A stretch of 64,000 bases of DNA, taken from positions 1-64,000 of IMG/VR virus record IMGVR_UViG_3300021091_000059, one strand, 5' to 3'. A program made the translations under genes and the position numbers. The stretch comes from a virus. Positions 8,624-17,280 of the stretch are shown piece after piece. The notes beneath the pieces were generated by a model. It was given only the letters and a program-made list of their open reading frames with translations. It was not told the DNA's origin and did no database searches. Within the stretch, counting starts at the first letter, position 1. Each line of letters starts with the position of its first letter.

Positions 8624-9274
8624 ATGAAACTTATTAGAGAAACCGTAGAAAATGTAAAGTATGTTACAGAGGCTTCAGAAAACGGTAAAAAGCATCTTTT
8701 CATTGAAGGTACATTTCTTGTTGGCGATACAGTCAATCGTAACAATCGCATGTATAAAATGGATACTCTTCGAAAAGAAGTCAACCGTTACAATGAAGAA
8801 TATATTAAAACGAATCGTGCATTAGGTGAGTTAGGTCATCCTGACACACCAACAATCAATCTTGAAAGGGTATCCCATAAAATTGTATCACTATCTGAAG
8901 ATGGTAATACATTCTATGGTAAGGCTTTAATCCTTGAAACACCATATGGTCAAATTGTCAAAAACTTTATTGATAACGATGTAAGTATTGGTGTATCTTC
9001 AAGAGCTCTTGGTTCAGTAGTTACAACTAAAGACGGTTATAGCCTAGTCCAAGATGACCTCAAATTAGCAACAGCGGCAGACATTGTTGCGGATCCATCA
9101 GCACCGGGTGCGTTTGTAAATGGCATCATGGAAAATAAAGAATGGATGTTTATTGAAGGTAAATTTGTAGAAACTGACTTTGACCTTGCAAAAACACAAA
9201 TTCGTAAGGCATCTTCAAAAGAAATTGAAGAGGTGGCCTTAAAATTATTTGAAAATTACCTCAGAAAACTTTAA
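8624..9274 (+). CDS. 21: Prohead maturation protease (gp21-like)
   Basis: A 216-residue serine protease of the T4 gp21 type (herpesvirus-protease-like fold). NRNNRMY near residue 40, H72 in ELGHP, and S125/S126 in GVSSRALGS mark the expected catalytic region. The protease digests the scaffold and trims capsid and internal proteins, typically after (L/I)xE. A VTE|A sequence at residues 14-17 could be a self-processing site. It is followed by a perfect TATAAATA late element and then scaffold and capsid genes. Confidence 0.95.
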   Translation: MKLIRETVENVKYVTEASENGKKHLFIEGTFLVGDTVNRNNRMYKMDTLRKEVNRYNEEYIKTNRALGELGHPDTPTINLERVSHKIVSLSEDGNTFYGKALILETPYGQIVKNFIDNDVSIGVSSRALGSVVTTKDGYSLVQDDLKLATAADIVADPSAPGAFVNGIMENKEWMFIEGKFVETDFDLAKTQIRKASSKEIEEVALKLFENYLRKL

Positions 9275-9277
9275 TTT

Positions 9278-9285
9278 TATAAATA
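9278..9285 (+). promoter_or_regulatory. T4-type late promoter TATAAATA before scaffold gene
   Basis: A perfect TATAAATA lies 22 nt before the scaffold ATG, with an AAGGAGA ribosome site between them. This is the canonical sequence read by gp55-programmed RNA polymerase in T4, and gp55 is encoded at 15367. Confidence 0.8.
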
Positions 9286-9307
9286 AGAAATCATAAGGAG
9301 ATTCCTA

Positions 9308-10477
9308 ATGGCAACAAATAAACTCATGGAAGCAGCTGCTGAAGTTCTTGCAACACGCAAGCAACCCGTACCAGCTGAACCAATGCACAAAGTGGACGCA
9401 GAGGTCACAGACCTTGGTGGTCCAAAACAAGATTTAGACGACAATAAACCGGGCGGTGATATTTACGGCAAGTATAAAGTTGATACTGCTAAAGCGACCA
9501 GTGGTTTTAAAATGATACATTCGCCAACAACTAAACCCTCAGCTGCTTCAGCTGATCCGGAAGCAGGTAAAAAACTTGTAGGTGAAGAAGAAGAATCAGA
9601 CGAAGAAGAAACAATCGATGAAGCTTCTGATATGCACAAAGATGAAAAACATAACGATGAAAAGAAAAAAGTAAAAGATGAAGCATATCACATGATGACT
9701 AAAGCGCCTGCAAACAAATATGCGATGAATAAAGAAGAAATGAAGAAAAAAATGCAAGAAGATATTGATGCTCTTTTTGCAGATGATTCTACAATTTCTG
9801 AAGATTTTAAATCTAAAGTTTCTACAATTTTTGAAGCTCGTGTTAATGACCGTGTTTCACAAATTCAAGAAGAAATTGAAGCAAACTATGCTGATATGCT
9901 TGAAGAAGCAATCACATCTGTTCGTAAAGATTTAACAGAAAAAGTAGATGATTATCTTTCTTACGTTGTCGACCAATGGATGGGTGACAATGAAATTGCT
10001 ATTGAATCTGGTTTACGCACAGAATTAACAGACGACTTTATTGCTGGTTTACGCAATCTATTCGCAGAACATTATATTAGTGTTCCTGATGAAAAAGTTG
10101 ATCTCGTTGATGAACTTGCTGGTAAAGTTGAAGAACTTGAAAGCAAACTCAATGAAGAAATTGAGCGTGGTGTTAGCTTTGCTAAAGCATTAGTTGAATC
10201 ACGCAAAAATGAAGTAACTCGTGAAGTAAGTGAAGGTCTCACATCAACTCAAGTTGAAAAAATCAAATCACTCGCAGAGAGTGTTGAATTCTCCACAGAG
10301 GACGAATACAAATCAAAACTTGAAACAATTCGTGAGAATTATTTTCCATCTGGCGTTAAAAAAGCTGATGAATCACAACTTAACGAAATCGTAGAAGATA
10401 CTGAAGGCGAAAAGAAAGTTATTAATGATCCATTTGTAGCTGCAGTATCCGATGCAATTAGTAAAACGAAATTTTAA
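9308..10477 (+). CDS. 22: Prohead scaffold protein (gp22-like)
   Basis: A 389-residue, highly charged, Glu/Lys-rich protein with long predicted helices and coiled-coil character (about residues 130-340). Many Glu-rich (L/I/V)xE sites suit digestion by gp21. It sits between the protease and the major capsid protein, as in T4 (gp22 is 269 aa), but is longer because of an extended acidic N-terminal region (about residues 1-130). It forms the internal core that directs capsid assembly and is then destroyed. Strong promoter and ribosome site upstream. Confidence 0.9.
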   Translation: MATNKLMEAAAEVLATRKQPVPAEPMHKVDAEVTDLGGPKQDLDDNKPGGDIYGKYKVDTAKATSGFKMIHSPTTKPSAASADPEAGKKLVGEEEESDEEETIDEASDMHKDEKHNDEKKKVKDEAYHMMTKAPANKYAMNKEEMKKKMQEDIDALFADDSTISEDFKSKVSTIFEARVNDRVSQIQEEIEANYADMLEEAITSVRKDLTEKVDDYLSYVVDQWMGDNEIAIESGLRTELTDDFIAGLRNLFAEHYISVPDEKVDLVDELAGKVEELESKLNEEIERGVSFAKALVESRKNEVTREVSEGLTSTQVEKIKSLAESVEFSTEDEYKSKLETIRENYFPSGVKKADESQLNEIVEDTEGEKKVINDPFVAAVSDAISKTKF

Positions 10478-10506
10478 TTAAAAAATTATCTAGGAGATAA
10501 AAAAAA

Positions 10507-11829
10507 ATGTATTTGTCCGAATCATTACAGAAAAAGTGGGAAGGTGTTCTTGAACACCCCGACTTACCTGCAATTAAAGACCCGTATCGTAAGGCTGTGA
10601 CTGCTGTCATTCTTGAGAATCAAGCTCAAGAAATGCAAAAAGCAAGTCAAATGCTTACTGAAGCTACACCAGCTAACGCAGCAGGTACAGGCGGTTTTGG
10701 TGCTGGAGCAGCTGCCGGTGGTCCAGTTGCCGGTTTTGATCCAATCTTAATCAGTTTAGTTCGCCGTTCATTACCAAACTTAATCGCATACGATGTATGC
10801 GGTGTTCAACCAATGACAGGCCCAACTGGTTTAATCTTTGCTATGCGTTCTACATTTAGCACATCTAATGTGACCGCAGGCGCAACAGAAGCATTTTACA
10901 ACGAAGCTAATACAGGTTTTGGTGGTGTTTCTGCCGCACAAACAACTCTTGCTGTTGGTACTGCTGCTGCTAACACATTCGTTGGTAATGCTGCTCCATC
11001 ACTTGGTTTAACAACAGCTTCTGCTGAAGATTTAACATTTGCAGAAATGGCATTCTCAATTGAAAAAGTTACTGTTACTGCTAGAACAAGAGCATTAAAA
11101 GCAGAATACTCAATTGAACTTGCACAAGACCTTAAAGCAGTTCATGGTTTAGATGCAGAAACAGAATTAGCAAACATCTTGTCTGCTGAAATTCTTGCTG
11201 AAATTAACCGTGAAGTTGTTAGAACAATCTATGGTACTGCTGTAACAGGTTGCCAAGTTGGTACAACTACTGCTGGTAAATTTGACCTCGACACCGATTC
11301 AAACGGTCGTTGGATGGTTGAAAAAGTTAAAGGTTTAGCTTTCCAAATTGAAAGAGAAGCCAATACTATCGCTAAATTAACTCGTAGAGGCAAAGGTAAT
11401 ATTTTAATTTGCTCAAGCGATGTTGCTTCAGCGTTGGCGATGTCTGGTATTCTTGATTACAATTCAGCTTTACAAGCAAATGTAGCCTTGACTGTTGATG
11501 ATACAGGTAACACATATGCCGGTACTCTCTTCGGTCGTATCAAAGTGTATATTGATCCGTTTGCTCCAACATCAGCAACTCAAGAATTTGCAGTTGTTGG
11601 TTACAAAGGTTCAAATGCTTATGATGCAGGTTTATTCTATTGCCCATATGTTCCTTTACAAATGGTTCGTGCAGTTGACACATCGAATTTCCAACCAAAA
11701 ATTGGTTTCAAAACTCGTTACGGTCTAGTTGCAAACCCATTTGCACAAGGTACAACACAAGGCCTTGGTGCATTGACTGTGTTGGTTAACAACTACTATC
11801 GTGCATTTAAAGTTGCAAACTTGATGTAA
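10507..11829 (+). CDS. 23: Major capsid protein (gp23-like)
   Basis: A 440-residue HK97-fold major capsid protein. The N-terminus has a removable leader ending LTE|A at residues 50-53, matching the gp21 consensus; a Gly/Ala-rich hinge follows (GTGGFGAGAAAGG). The core includes PILISLVRRSLPNLIAYDVC, QPMTGPTGLIFAMRS and the KAEYSIELAQDLKAVHGLDA segment typical of gp23 (T4: 521 aa). It assembles the icosahedral/prolate shell. A strong ribosome site (AGGAGAT) precedes it, and a terminator follows. Confidence 0.97.
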   Translation: MYLSESLQKKWEGVLEHPDLPAIKDPYRKAVTAVILENQAQEMQKASQMLTEATPANAAGTGGFGAGAAAGGPVAGFDPILISLVRRSLPNLIAYDVCGVQPMTGPTGLIFAMRSTFSTSNVTAGATEAFYNEANTGFGGVSAAQTTLAVGTAAANTFVGNAAPSLGLTTASAEDLTFAEMAFSIEKVTVTARTRALKAEYSIELAQDLKAVHGLDAETELANILSAEILAEINREVVRTIYGTAVTGCQVGTTTAGKFDLDTDSNGRWMVEKVKGLAFQIEREANTIAKLTRRGKGNILICSSDVASALAMSGILDYNSALQANVALTVDDTGNTYAGTLFGRIKVYIDPFAPTSATQEFAVVGYKGSNAYDAGLFYCPYVPLQMVRAVDTSNFQPKIGFKTRYGLVANPFAQGTTQGLGALTVLVNNYYRAFKVANLM

Positions 11830-11887
11830 TTTAAAAGTCTTATAATTATAACTATAATAAAAGACTAGAAAAGTAGTAAAACTCAAA

Positions 11888-11918
11888 AGAGGGCTCTGTA
11901 AGGAGTCCTCTTTTTTTT
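11888..11918 (+). terminator. Rho-independent terminator after major capsid gene
   Basis: A 9-bp stem AGAGGGCTC and GAGTCCTCT with one G-T pair, 6-nt loop and a run of eight T. A second AT-rich hairpin (AGTCTT and AAGACT ends) occurs just before it at about 11835-11866. Confidence 0.9.
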
Positions 11919-11920
11919 AG

Positions 11921-11928
11921 CATAAATA
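11921..11928 (+). promoter_or_regulatory. Late promoter element CATAAATA before gp19-like gene
   Basis: CATAAATA follows the capsid terminator and ends only 7 nt before the next ATG. With T4 geometry the transcript would start about two bases upstream of the ATG, giving a leaderless message. Confidence 0.55.
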
Positions 11929-11935
11929 AACCACT

Positions 11936-12475
11936 ATGACAATAAGCACTCGTAATCCAACAAATCCCAACTTTCTACAACCAAATAAGTTTCAACTTAA
12001 TTTTGGTCGTTCACCCAATGTTAGATATTTTTGTCAATCATTAAGTGTACCCGGTATTTCTTTGTCTGAAATTCCACAAACTAATCCATTTGTTGATGTG
12101 TATATTCCTGGTGAAAAAGCTATATACGATTTATTGAATATTACATTTATTGTTGATGAAGAATTAAGATCATGGCTTGAAATACACGATTGGATTCGTG
12201 CTATGACTTTTCCTAAAGAATTTGCTGAATATAGAAATCTTAGTAAATTAAACAAATATGCAACAAACATTCCAATAAGCAAACCTCAATACTCTGATGC
12301 GACTGTTACTTTGCTTTCATCATCAAATACTCCATACTATAATATTAAATTTTTTGAAGTATTTCCTACCACTCTTTCTACATTTGTAATGAGTGTGACA
12401 GATTCACCAGATACAATCATTACGGCTGATGCTACTTTTAGATATTCGTATTTTGATGTAGAAAAATTGTTTTAA
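11936..12475 (+). CDS. Second gp19-like tail protein
   Basis: A 179-residue protein that resembles tail-tube-fold proteins of aquatic T4-like phages: LNFGRSPNVRYFCQSLSVPG near the N-terminus, PFVDVYIPGEKAIYDLLNIT, LRSWLEIHDWIRAMTFP and a C-terminal ADATFRYSYFDVE strand. It differs from the tube protein at 4546. Position between capsid and uvsY is that of the tail-completion gene 3 in cyanophages, so a tube-terminating, initiating or tip role is plausible. It has no visible ribosome site and sits very close to a late promoter element. Family confident; exact role not. Confidence 0.75.
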   Translation: MTISTRNPTNPNFLQPNKFQLNFGRSPNVRYFCQSLSVPGISLSEIPQTNPFVDVYIPGEKAIYDLLNITFIVDEELRSWLEIHDWIRAMTFPKEFAEYRNLSKLNKYATNIPISKPQYSDATVTLLSSSNTPYYNIKFFEVFPTTLSTFVMSVTDSPDTIITADATFRYSYFDVEKLF

Positions 12476-12535
12476 TCAAATATTTTTATTTGGCCAATAC
12501 ACATACATTTATACCTAAATTATTCTAAAAAACGC

Positions 12536-12564
12536 TTGACAATTTAATGGAGGTGATGTATCCT
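12536..12564 (+). promoter_or_regulatory. Sigma70-type promoter for uvsY
   Basis: TTGACA, 17-bp spacer, TATCCT, located 24 nt upstream of uvsY. The -35 is perfect and preceded by C, as at the other early promoters in this window; the -10 is weaker. Confidence 0.65.
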
Positions 12565-12587
12565 TGAAGTAAAAGGATAACAATTAT

Positions 12588-13022
12588 ATGAAACAACTTG
12601 AAGAATTATTAGAAATGTGGCGCAAAGATTCTGAAATAGATAGAACAGAACCAGGCAAAGCGTTATTAGACATTCCTAAATTACACAGCAAATATTTAAA
12701 TATTCTTTCAAAACATCGTCTATTAGCCAAAGAAGCTGATTTTAAGTTAAATAAGATGAAGGTTTTGAAATGGGAATATTATACAGGTAAATTAGATGAA
12801 GACCAACTAAAACAATACGGTTGGGAACCATTTCCATATGTCTTAAAAGCTGAAGTTAATAATTACATTGAAGCTGATAACGACATCAACACTCGTTTAG
12901 CACAAAAAGCCTTGCATGAAGAAATCGTAGATGTATGCAGTTCAATACTCAAAGAATTAAATAATCGGACTTGGGAACTTAGGTCGTTTATAGATTGGGA
13001 AAAATTTATTCAAGGTGTCTGA
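12588..13022 (+). CDS. uvsY: Recombination mediator UvsY
   Basis: A 144-residue protein matching UvsY (T4: 137 aa) in length, helical composition and family signatures: the N-terminal LEELLEMWRKDSEIDRTE, the central LKMRxxYY-like segment LKWEYYTGKLDEDQL and the C-terminal RTWELRSFIDWEKF. UvsY loads the UvsX recombinase onto gp32-coated single-stranded DNA. It precedes uvsW with an 8-nt overlap, as in T4-like cyanophages, and has its own early promoter. Confidence 0.92.
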   Translation: MKQLEELLEMWRKDSEIDRTEPGKALLDIPKLHSKYLNILSKHRLLAKEADFKLNKMKVLKWEYYTGKLDEDQLKQYGWEPFPYVLKAEVNNYIEADNDINTRLAQKALHEEIVDVCSSILKELNNRTWELRSFIDWEKFIQGV

Positions 13023-14502
13023 TTTAATACTCCATAAAAAAAACGAAGTATTCATACAATTCGAATGTGAAAGAGGACTAGCTCAAGAACTTTCAGATCA
13101 TTTTACATTTTTTGTTCCTGGATATCAATTCGTTCCAGCTTATAAAAACAGACTTTGGGATGGTAAAATAAGGTTAGTAGATTTACGCAACTTTACCATT
13201 TATCATGGTCTAGTTTCATATATTCAAAACTTCTGTCAAGAAAGAAACTATAATCTTGAAATAGATTCAAATGTAATTTCTACTGATATATTATCGGTAG
13301 TAGAAGCTGAAAGTTTTATAAAAACATTAAACTTACCATATGAAATTCGTGATTATCAGTTAAAGTCTTTTATTCATGCTATTCGAAATAGAAGAATTCT
13401 TTTATTATCACCAACAGCTTCAGGTAAATCACTTATACTTTATCTTGTTGTAAGATATCTACAAGAGCTAAGATTAAACAAAGGACTACTAATTGTTTCA
13501 ACCACATCATTAGTTGAGCAAATGTTTTCTGATTTTAAATCTTATGGTTATGATTCTGATCGATATTGCCATCGCCAATATTCAGGTAAAGACAAACACA
13601 CAAACAATTTTTTAACGATTACTACATGGCAGTCAATTTATAAAAATCCTGTAGAATATTTTGAACAATTCGATTTTGTTTTAGGTGATGAAGCTCACCA
13701 ATTTAAAGCTAAATCACTTACCACCATACTTACAGGTTGCTCAAATTCTAAATATAGAGTAGGTACAACAGGAACTTTAGACGGAACTCAAACTCACCGT
13801 TTGGTACTAGAGGGTTTATTTGGTCCAGTTTATAAGGCAACCTCAACATCTGAATTAATTGAGAAAGGTCAGTTAGCGGATTTTAACATTAAATGTCTGA
13901 TTCTCAAGTATCCTGAACCTATATGTAAAGCGGCTCGTGATTGGGATTATAAAAAAGAAATTGATTTTATAGTTGCAAACAAAGCTCGTAATGATTTTAT
14001 ACGCAATTTAGCTTTATCGCTAAAAGGCAACTCACTTATTTTATTTCAATTTGTTGAAAAACATGGTAAAGACCTTTACACTAATATTAAACAACATGCA
14101 AAAAATAGGCATGTTTTTTTTGTCTTTGGCGGAACTGATGTTGAGGTTCGTGAGTCTGTTCGTTCAATTACTGAAAAAGAAAAAGACGCCATTATTGTAG
14201 CTTCATATGGCACCTTTTCAACAGGTGTCAATATTCGTAATCTACATAATATTATATTTGCATCACCTAGCAAATCAAGAATTCGTAATCTACAATCAAT
14301 TGGCCGTGGCTTAAGAATTGGAAATAATAAAACAGTAGCTGAATTATTTGATATCGCTGATGATTTTCGTATAGGTAAATATGTAAATTATACCTTAAAA
14401 CATTTTATTGAGCGAGTAAAAATATATGATGATGAAAAATTTAATTATAAATATTACAATATAGATTTAAAAAATGACACCTTTTCCACAACACAAAATT
14501 AG
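13015..14502 (+). CDS. uvsW: UvsW-like RNA/DNA helicase
   Basis: A 495-residue superfamily-2 helicase. An N-terminal domain (about 1-105) is followed by motif I at about residues 138-145 (SPTASGKS), DEAH at about 224-228 (LGDEAHQF), motif III (GTTGTL) and motif VI (QSIGRGLR). UvsW unwinds R-loops and branched DNA and helps switch T4 from origin- to recombination-dependent replication. Start is GTG, overlapping the uvsY stop in GTGTCTGA, so translation is probably coupled. The overlap geometry resembles that at 36585. Confidence 0.94.
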   Translation: MSDLILHKKNEVFIQFECERGLAQELSDHFTFFVPGYQFVPAYKNRLWDGKIRLVDLRNFTIYHGLVSYIQNFCQERNYNLEIDSNVISTDILSVVEAESFIKTLNLPYEIRDYQLKSFIHAIRNRRILLLSPTASGKSLILYLVVRYLQELRLNKGLLIVSTTSLVEQMFSDFKSYGYDSDRYCHRQYSGKDKHTNNFLTITTWQSIYKNPVEYFEQFDFVLGDEAHQFKAKSLTTILTGCSNSKYRVGTTGTLDGTQTHRLVLEGLFGPVYKATSTSELIEKGQLADFNIKCLILKYPEPICKAARDWDYKKEIDFIVANKARNDFIRNLALSLKGNSLILFQFVEKHGKDLYTNIKQHAKNRHVFFVFGGTDVEVRESVRSITEKEKDAIIVASYGTFSTGVNIRNLHNIIFASPSKSRIRNLQSIGRGLRIGNNKTVAELFDIADDFRIGKYVNYTLKHFIERVKIYDDEKFNYKYYNIDLKNDTFSTTQN

Positions 14503-14923
14503 AGTTATCCGATTACAAAACGGAGAGGATCTTATTTCTACTTGTATTATGGATGAGGAAAATGAATGGATTCAATTAAATGATCCTATGTCTTTGATTG
14601 TTAAACGCACCATTAAAGGCACGGCAATAATGATGATACCATGGTTGCCACTTGAGGTAATTTCTGATAATATAGCCACTATATCTTCTCATGATGTATT
14701 AACGTTTGCTGAACCAAAAGAAGATTTAATTGAATATTATAATAATATGGTTGAGCAAGCTAAAATATCAATTGTAAAAAACGATGATGTATTAAAAGTA
14801 TTAAAAGAAGAAATAACAGAATATCGTGATGACATTATTAATGAAATGTTACCTGAAGAGCAAGAGAAAGTAAAAAACTATTTAAATATTTTAGCTGATG
14901 ATAGAAAAAAGAAATTACATTAA
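14474..14923 (+). CDS. Conserved phage protein with Sm-like N-terminal region
   Basis: A 149-residue protein overlapping uvsW by 29 nt. The N-terminal half (about 8-85) is beta-rich and begins IRVIRLQNGEDLISTCI; it resembles a small Sm-like barrel found in many aquatic T4-like phages. The protein at 33740 has a similar opening and could be a paralogue. The C-terminal half is a charged helix pair. Function unknown; an RNA-binding or adaptor role is only a guess from the fold impression. Confidence 0.6.
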   Translation: MTPFPQHKIRVIRLQNGEDLISTCIMDEENEWIQLNDPMSLIVKRTIKGTAIMMIPWLPLEVISDNIATISSHDVLTFAEPKEDLIEYYNNMVEQAKISIVKNDDVLKVLKEEITEYRDDIINEMLPEEQEKVKNYLNILADDRKKKLH

Positions 14924-15327
14924 TGTTGGATTATACACCAAACAATTTTAAATTAGTAAGTGATGAAATAATAAATAATTTAACATTTGATTTATTACCT
15001 AAAAAATGGATTGAAAGAAATAAATCTAACCCTATGTTTGGTCATTGTCATACAGCATCAGCTTGCTTACAAAAGATATTTGGAACAAAAATAATTAAGT
15101 TATATCATGCCCTAGATGATGAAGGCATCTATCATTGGTGGGCAGTTGATAATAAAGGTCAAAGAATCGATTTGACAGCTGACCAATATTATTCAACAGG
15201 TAGAAAACCTCCATATGAAAATGGAACTAAATCAGGAATGTTAGGATTTGAATATCGTGTAAGAGTGCTAACATTACTGGATAAGGTACTAAAGCAATTA
15301 CAATTAAAGGGGGCAAGGCTAGATTAA
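14923..15327 (+). CDS. YunG-like cysteine hydrolase-fold protein
   Basis: A 134-residue protein with a papain/transglutaminase-like arrangement: C42 in FGHCHTASACLQ, H71 in YHWWAVD and D83 in RIDLTADQ. This C-H-D order and the HWW and DLT motifs are typical of small uncharacterised YunG-like proteins. It could be a protease, amidase or deamidase; no substrate can be deduced. Its ATG shares an A with the preceding stop (TAATG), and gp55 follows 39 nt later. Confidence 0.6.
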   Translation: MLDYTPNNFKLVSDEIINNLTFDLLPKKWIERNKSNPMFGHCHTASACLQKIFGTKIIKLYHALDDEGIYHWWAVDNKGQRIDLTADQYYSTGRKPPYENGTKSGMLGFEYRVRVLTLLDKVLKQLQLKGARLD

Positions 15328-15366
15328 CACATGTCAAGCACTTTTTGAGGCAATTAAGGATGAAAT

Positions 15367-15909
15367 ATGAGTGAAAAAAAACCAAAACACTATGTAAATA
15401 ATGCTGACTTCTTGAAGGCTCTAATAGAGTATAAAGAAAAATGTGATGAGGCAAATAAAGCAAAAAAAGAGGAACCTAAAATTCCAAATTATGTTGGCGA
15501 ATGTTTTTTAAAAATTGCTGAACATTTATCTCGCAAACCAAATTTTATATCATATTCTTTTCGTGATGAAATGATAGCTGATGGTATTGAAAACTGTATG
15601 ATGTATTTCCGTAATTTCGATCCAGCTAAATCTAAAAATCCATTTGCATACTTTACACAAATTATATACTTTGCCTTTCTTCGCCGTATAATGAAAGAAA
15701 AGAAACAACTTTATGTTAAGTATAAGGCAACCGAACAGTTTGGTATTCTAGATGAACATGAATTACTAGAAGATTCAGATGGAGTGGCCAAACAATTTGA
15801 ATTATACGACAACATTTCTGAATTCATTCATAATTTTGAAGAAAATAAGAAAAAGAGAAAAGAAAATAAAACTAAAGGATTGGATAAATTTTTTAGTGAA
15901 GACCTATAA
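15367..15909 (+). CDS. 55: Late-transcription sigma factor (gp55-like)
   Basis: A 180-residue protein matching the T4 gp55 family (185 aa). The central region (about 60-115), with MIADGIENCMMYFRNFDP and NPFAYFTQIIYFAFLRRIMKE, corresponds to sigma region 2, which melts promoters and contacts core polymerase. It directs host RNA polymerase to late TATAAATA promoters, several of which occur in this window. A ribosome site (AAGGA) lies just before the ATG. The coactivator gp33 was not identified here. Confidence 0.93.
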   Translation: MSEKKPKHYVNNADFLKALIEYKEKCDEANKAKKEEPKIPNYVGECFLKIAEHLSRKPNFISYSFRDEMIADGIENCMMYFRNFDPAKSKNPFAYFTQIIYFAFLRRIMKEKKQLYVKYKATEQFGILDEHELLEDSDGVAKQFELYDNISEFIHNFEENKKKRKENKTKGLDKFFSEDL

Positions 15910-15924
15910 TTACCTGTAAAATAC

Positions 15925-15953
15925 TTGACTTTAATTATATTATGTGTTATTAT
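15925..15953 (+). promoter_or_regulatory. Sigma70-type promoter before gp47/gp46 operon
   Basis: TTGACT, 17-bp spacer, TATTAT, 60 nt upstream of the small gene at 16013 that heads the gp47-gp46-def operon. Confidence 0.75.
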
Positions 15954-16012
15954 CAGAGAGTGCGCTGAAGTTAGTTTCAGATTTCCTAATTCTTTTTCAT
16001 ATGAGGACACAA

Positions 16013-16207
16013 ATGAATACAGAAAAGTTACTTCAACATATTAGAATTTTAGAAGAAGAACATTTAATTTTAGATAGTAATATCAAAGATGGGTATAGTC
16101 ATTTTGTAAATGATGCAGAATTAAACAAAATGAAATATCAAAAGCTTGAGATAAAACGAGAAATAGAAACACTTAAAAACCAATATAACAATTTAAGAAT
16201 TAAATAA
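16013..16207 (+). CDS. Small helical protein, DUF465/YdcH-like
   Basis: A 64-codon gene. I chose the ATG at 16013 because it follows a GAGG ribosome site; the longer frame from 15944 would begin inside the promoter. The product is a helical hairpin (LEEEHLILDSNI, then KLEIKREIETLKNQY) resembling the small DUF465/YdcH family of proteobacteria. It heads the operon with gp47. Function unknown. Confidence 0.65.
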   Translation: MNTEKLLQHIRILEEEHLILDSNIKDGYSHFVNDAELNKMKYQKLEIKREIETLKNQYNNLRIK

Positions 16208-16209
16208 TA

Positions 16210-17280
16210 ATGCAAATTTGTGTATTGGGTGATACCCATTTTGGTATGCGTGGTGATTCTTTAGAATTTCACAAGTATGTTAAAAAGTTTTATGATAATG
16301 TATTTTTTCCATACCTTAAAGAAAATAACATTACAACCGTATTTCAGTTAGGCGATTTATTTGATAGACGAAAGTTTATTAATTTTAATTCACTCTATCT
16401 ATGCCGTCAATACTTCTTTGATAAATTAAAAGAAAACAACATTATATTCCATACCATTCTTGGTAATCATGATATTTCTTTTAAAAACACTCTTGAAGTT
16501 AATTCTCCGCAACTATTACTTAAAGATTATGACAACATCATAGTATATGATGATTTTGCCACCGTTGATTTTGATGGCATATTTTTTGATGTTATTCCTT
16601 GGCTTTGTGCTGAAAATGAAGAAACAATTTTTAAGGCAATCAATGAAAGTAAATCACAATTAGCTTTTGGTCATTTTGAGATTGATGGGTTTGAAATGGA
16701 TCGTGGTAATGTTTTTCGTGGTGGTATTGACAAAAATAAGCTTAATAAGTATGATATGGTATTAACTGGACATTTTCATCATAAATCAGATGATGGCCAC
16801 ATATATTATGTCGGTACTCCAAATGAAATAACTTGGGCTGACTATAATGATCCACGAGGGTTTCACATTTTTGATACGGCAACTCGTGAAATGGAATTTA
16901 TACAGAACCCATATCGCATGTTTCATAAATTAAATTATGATGATGGTGCTCAAGATTTTGAATTTTGGAAAACTTATAATTTTAATAAATTAAAAGAAAC
17001 ATTTGTGAAAGTGGTTGTTATTAATAAACAAAATCCATATTTGTTTGATAATGTAATTGATAATCTTTATAAAGCTGGCGTGTCTGATATATCTATTGTT
17101 GAAGATTTCACCGATACAAGTTTTGATACTGATCAAGATATTATTAACCAAGCTGAAGATACAATGACTATTCTTAATCGATATATTGATAATTTAGCCT
17201 TAAATGTAAATGGTGATAAACTTAAAACACTTATGCGTGAGCTTTATGTAGAAGCACTTAATACGGAAACAACTGAATAA
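16210..17280 (+). CDS. 47: Recombination endonuclease subunit gp47 (SbcD/Mre11-like)
   Basis: A 356-residue metallophosphoesterase. The signature motifs appear in order: GDTHFG (about residue 7), GDLFDRR (about 48), GNHD (about 87), GHFEIDG and GHFHH (about 155 and 185). It forms a complex with gp46 that resects double-strand breaks for recombination-dependent replication. T4 gp47 is 339 aa. It overlaps gp46 by one base (TAATG). Confidence 0.96.
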   Translation: MQICVLGDTHFGMRGDSLEFHKYVKKFYDNVFFPYLKENNITTVFQLGDLFDRRKFINFNSLYLCRQYFFDKLKENNIIFHTILGNHDISFKNTLEVNSPQLLLKDYDNIIVYDDFATVDFDGIFFDVIPWLCAENEETIFKAINESKSQLAFGHFEIDGFEMDRGNVFRGGIDKNKLNKYDMVLTGHFHHKSDDGHIYYVGTPNEITWADYNDPRGFHIFDTATREMEFIQNPYRMFHKLNYDDGAQDFEFWKTYNFNKLKETFVKVVVINKQNPYLFDNVIDNLYKAGVSDISIVEDFTDTSFDTDQDIINQAEDTMTILNRYIDNLALNVNGDKLKTLMRELYVEALNTETTE

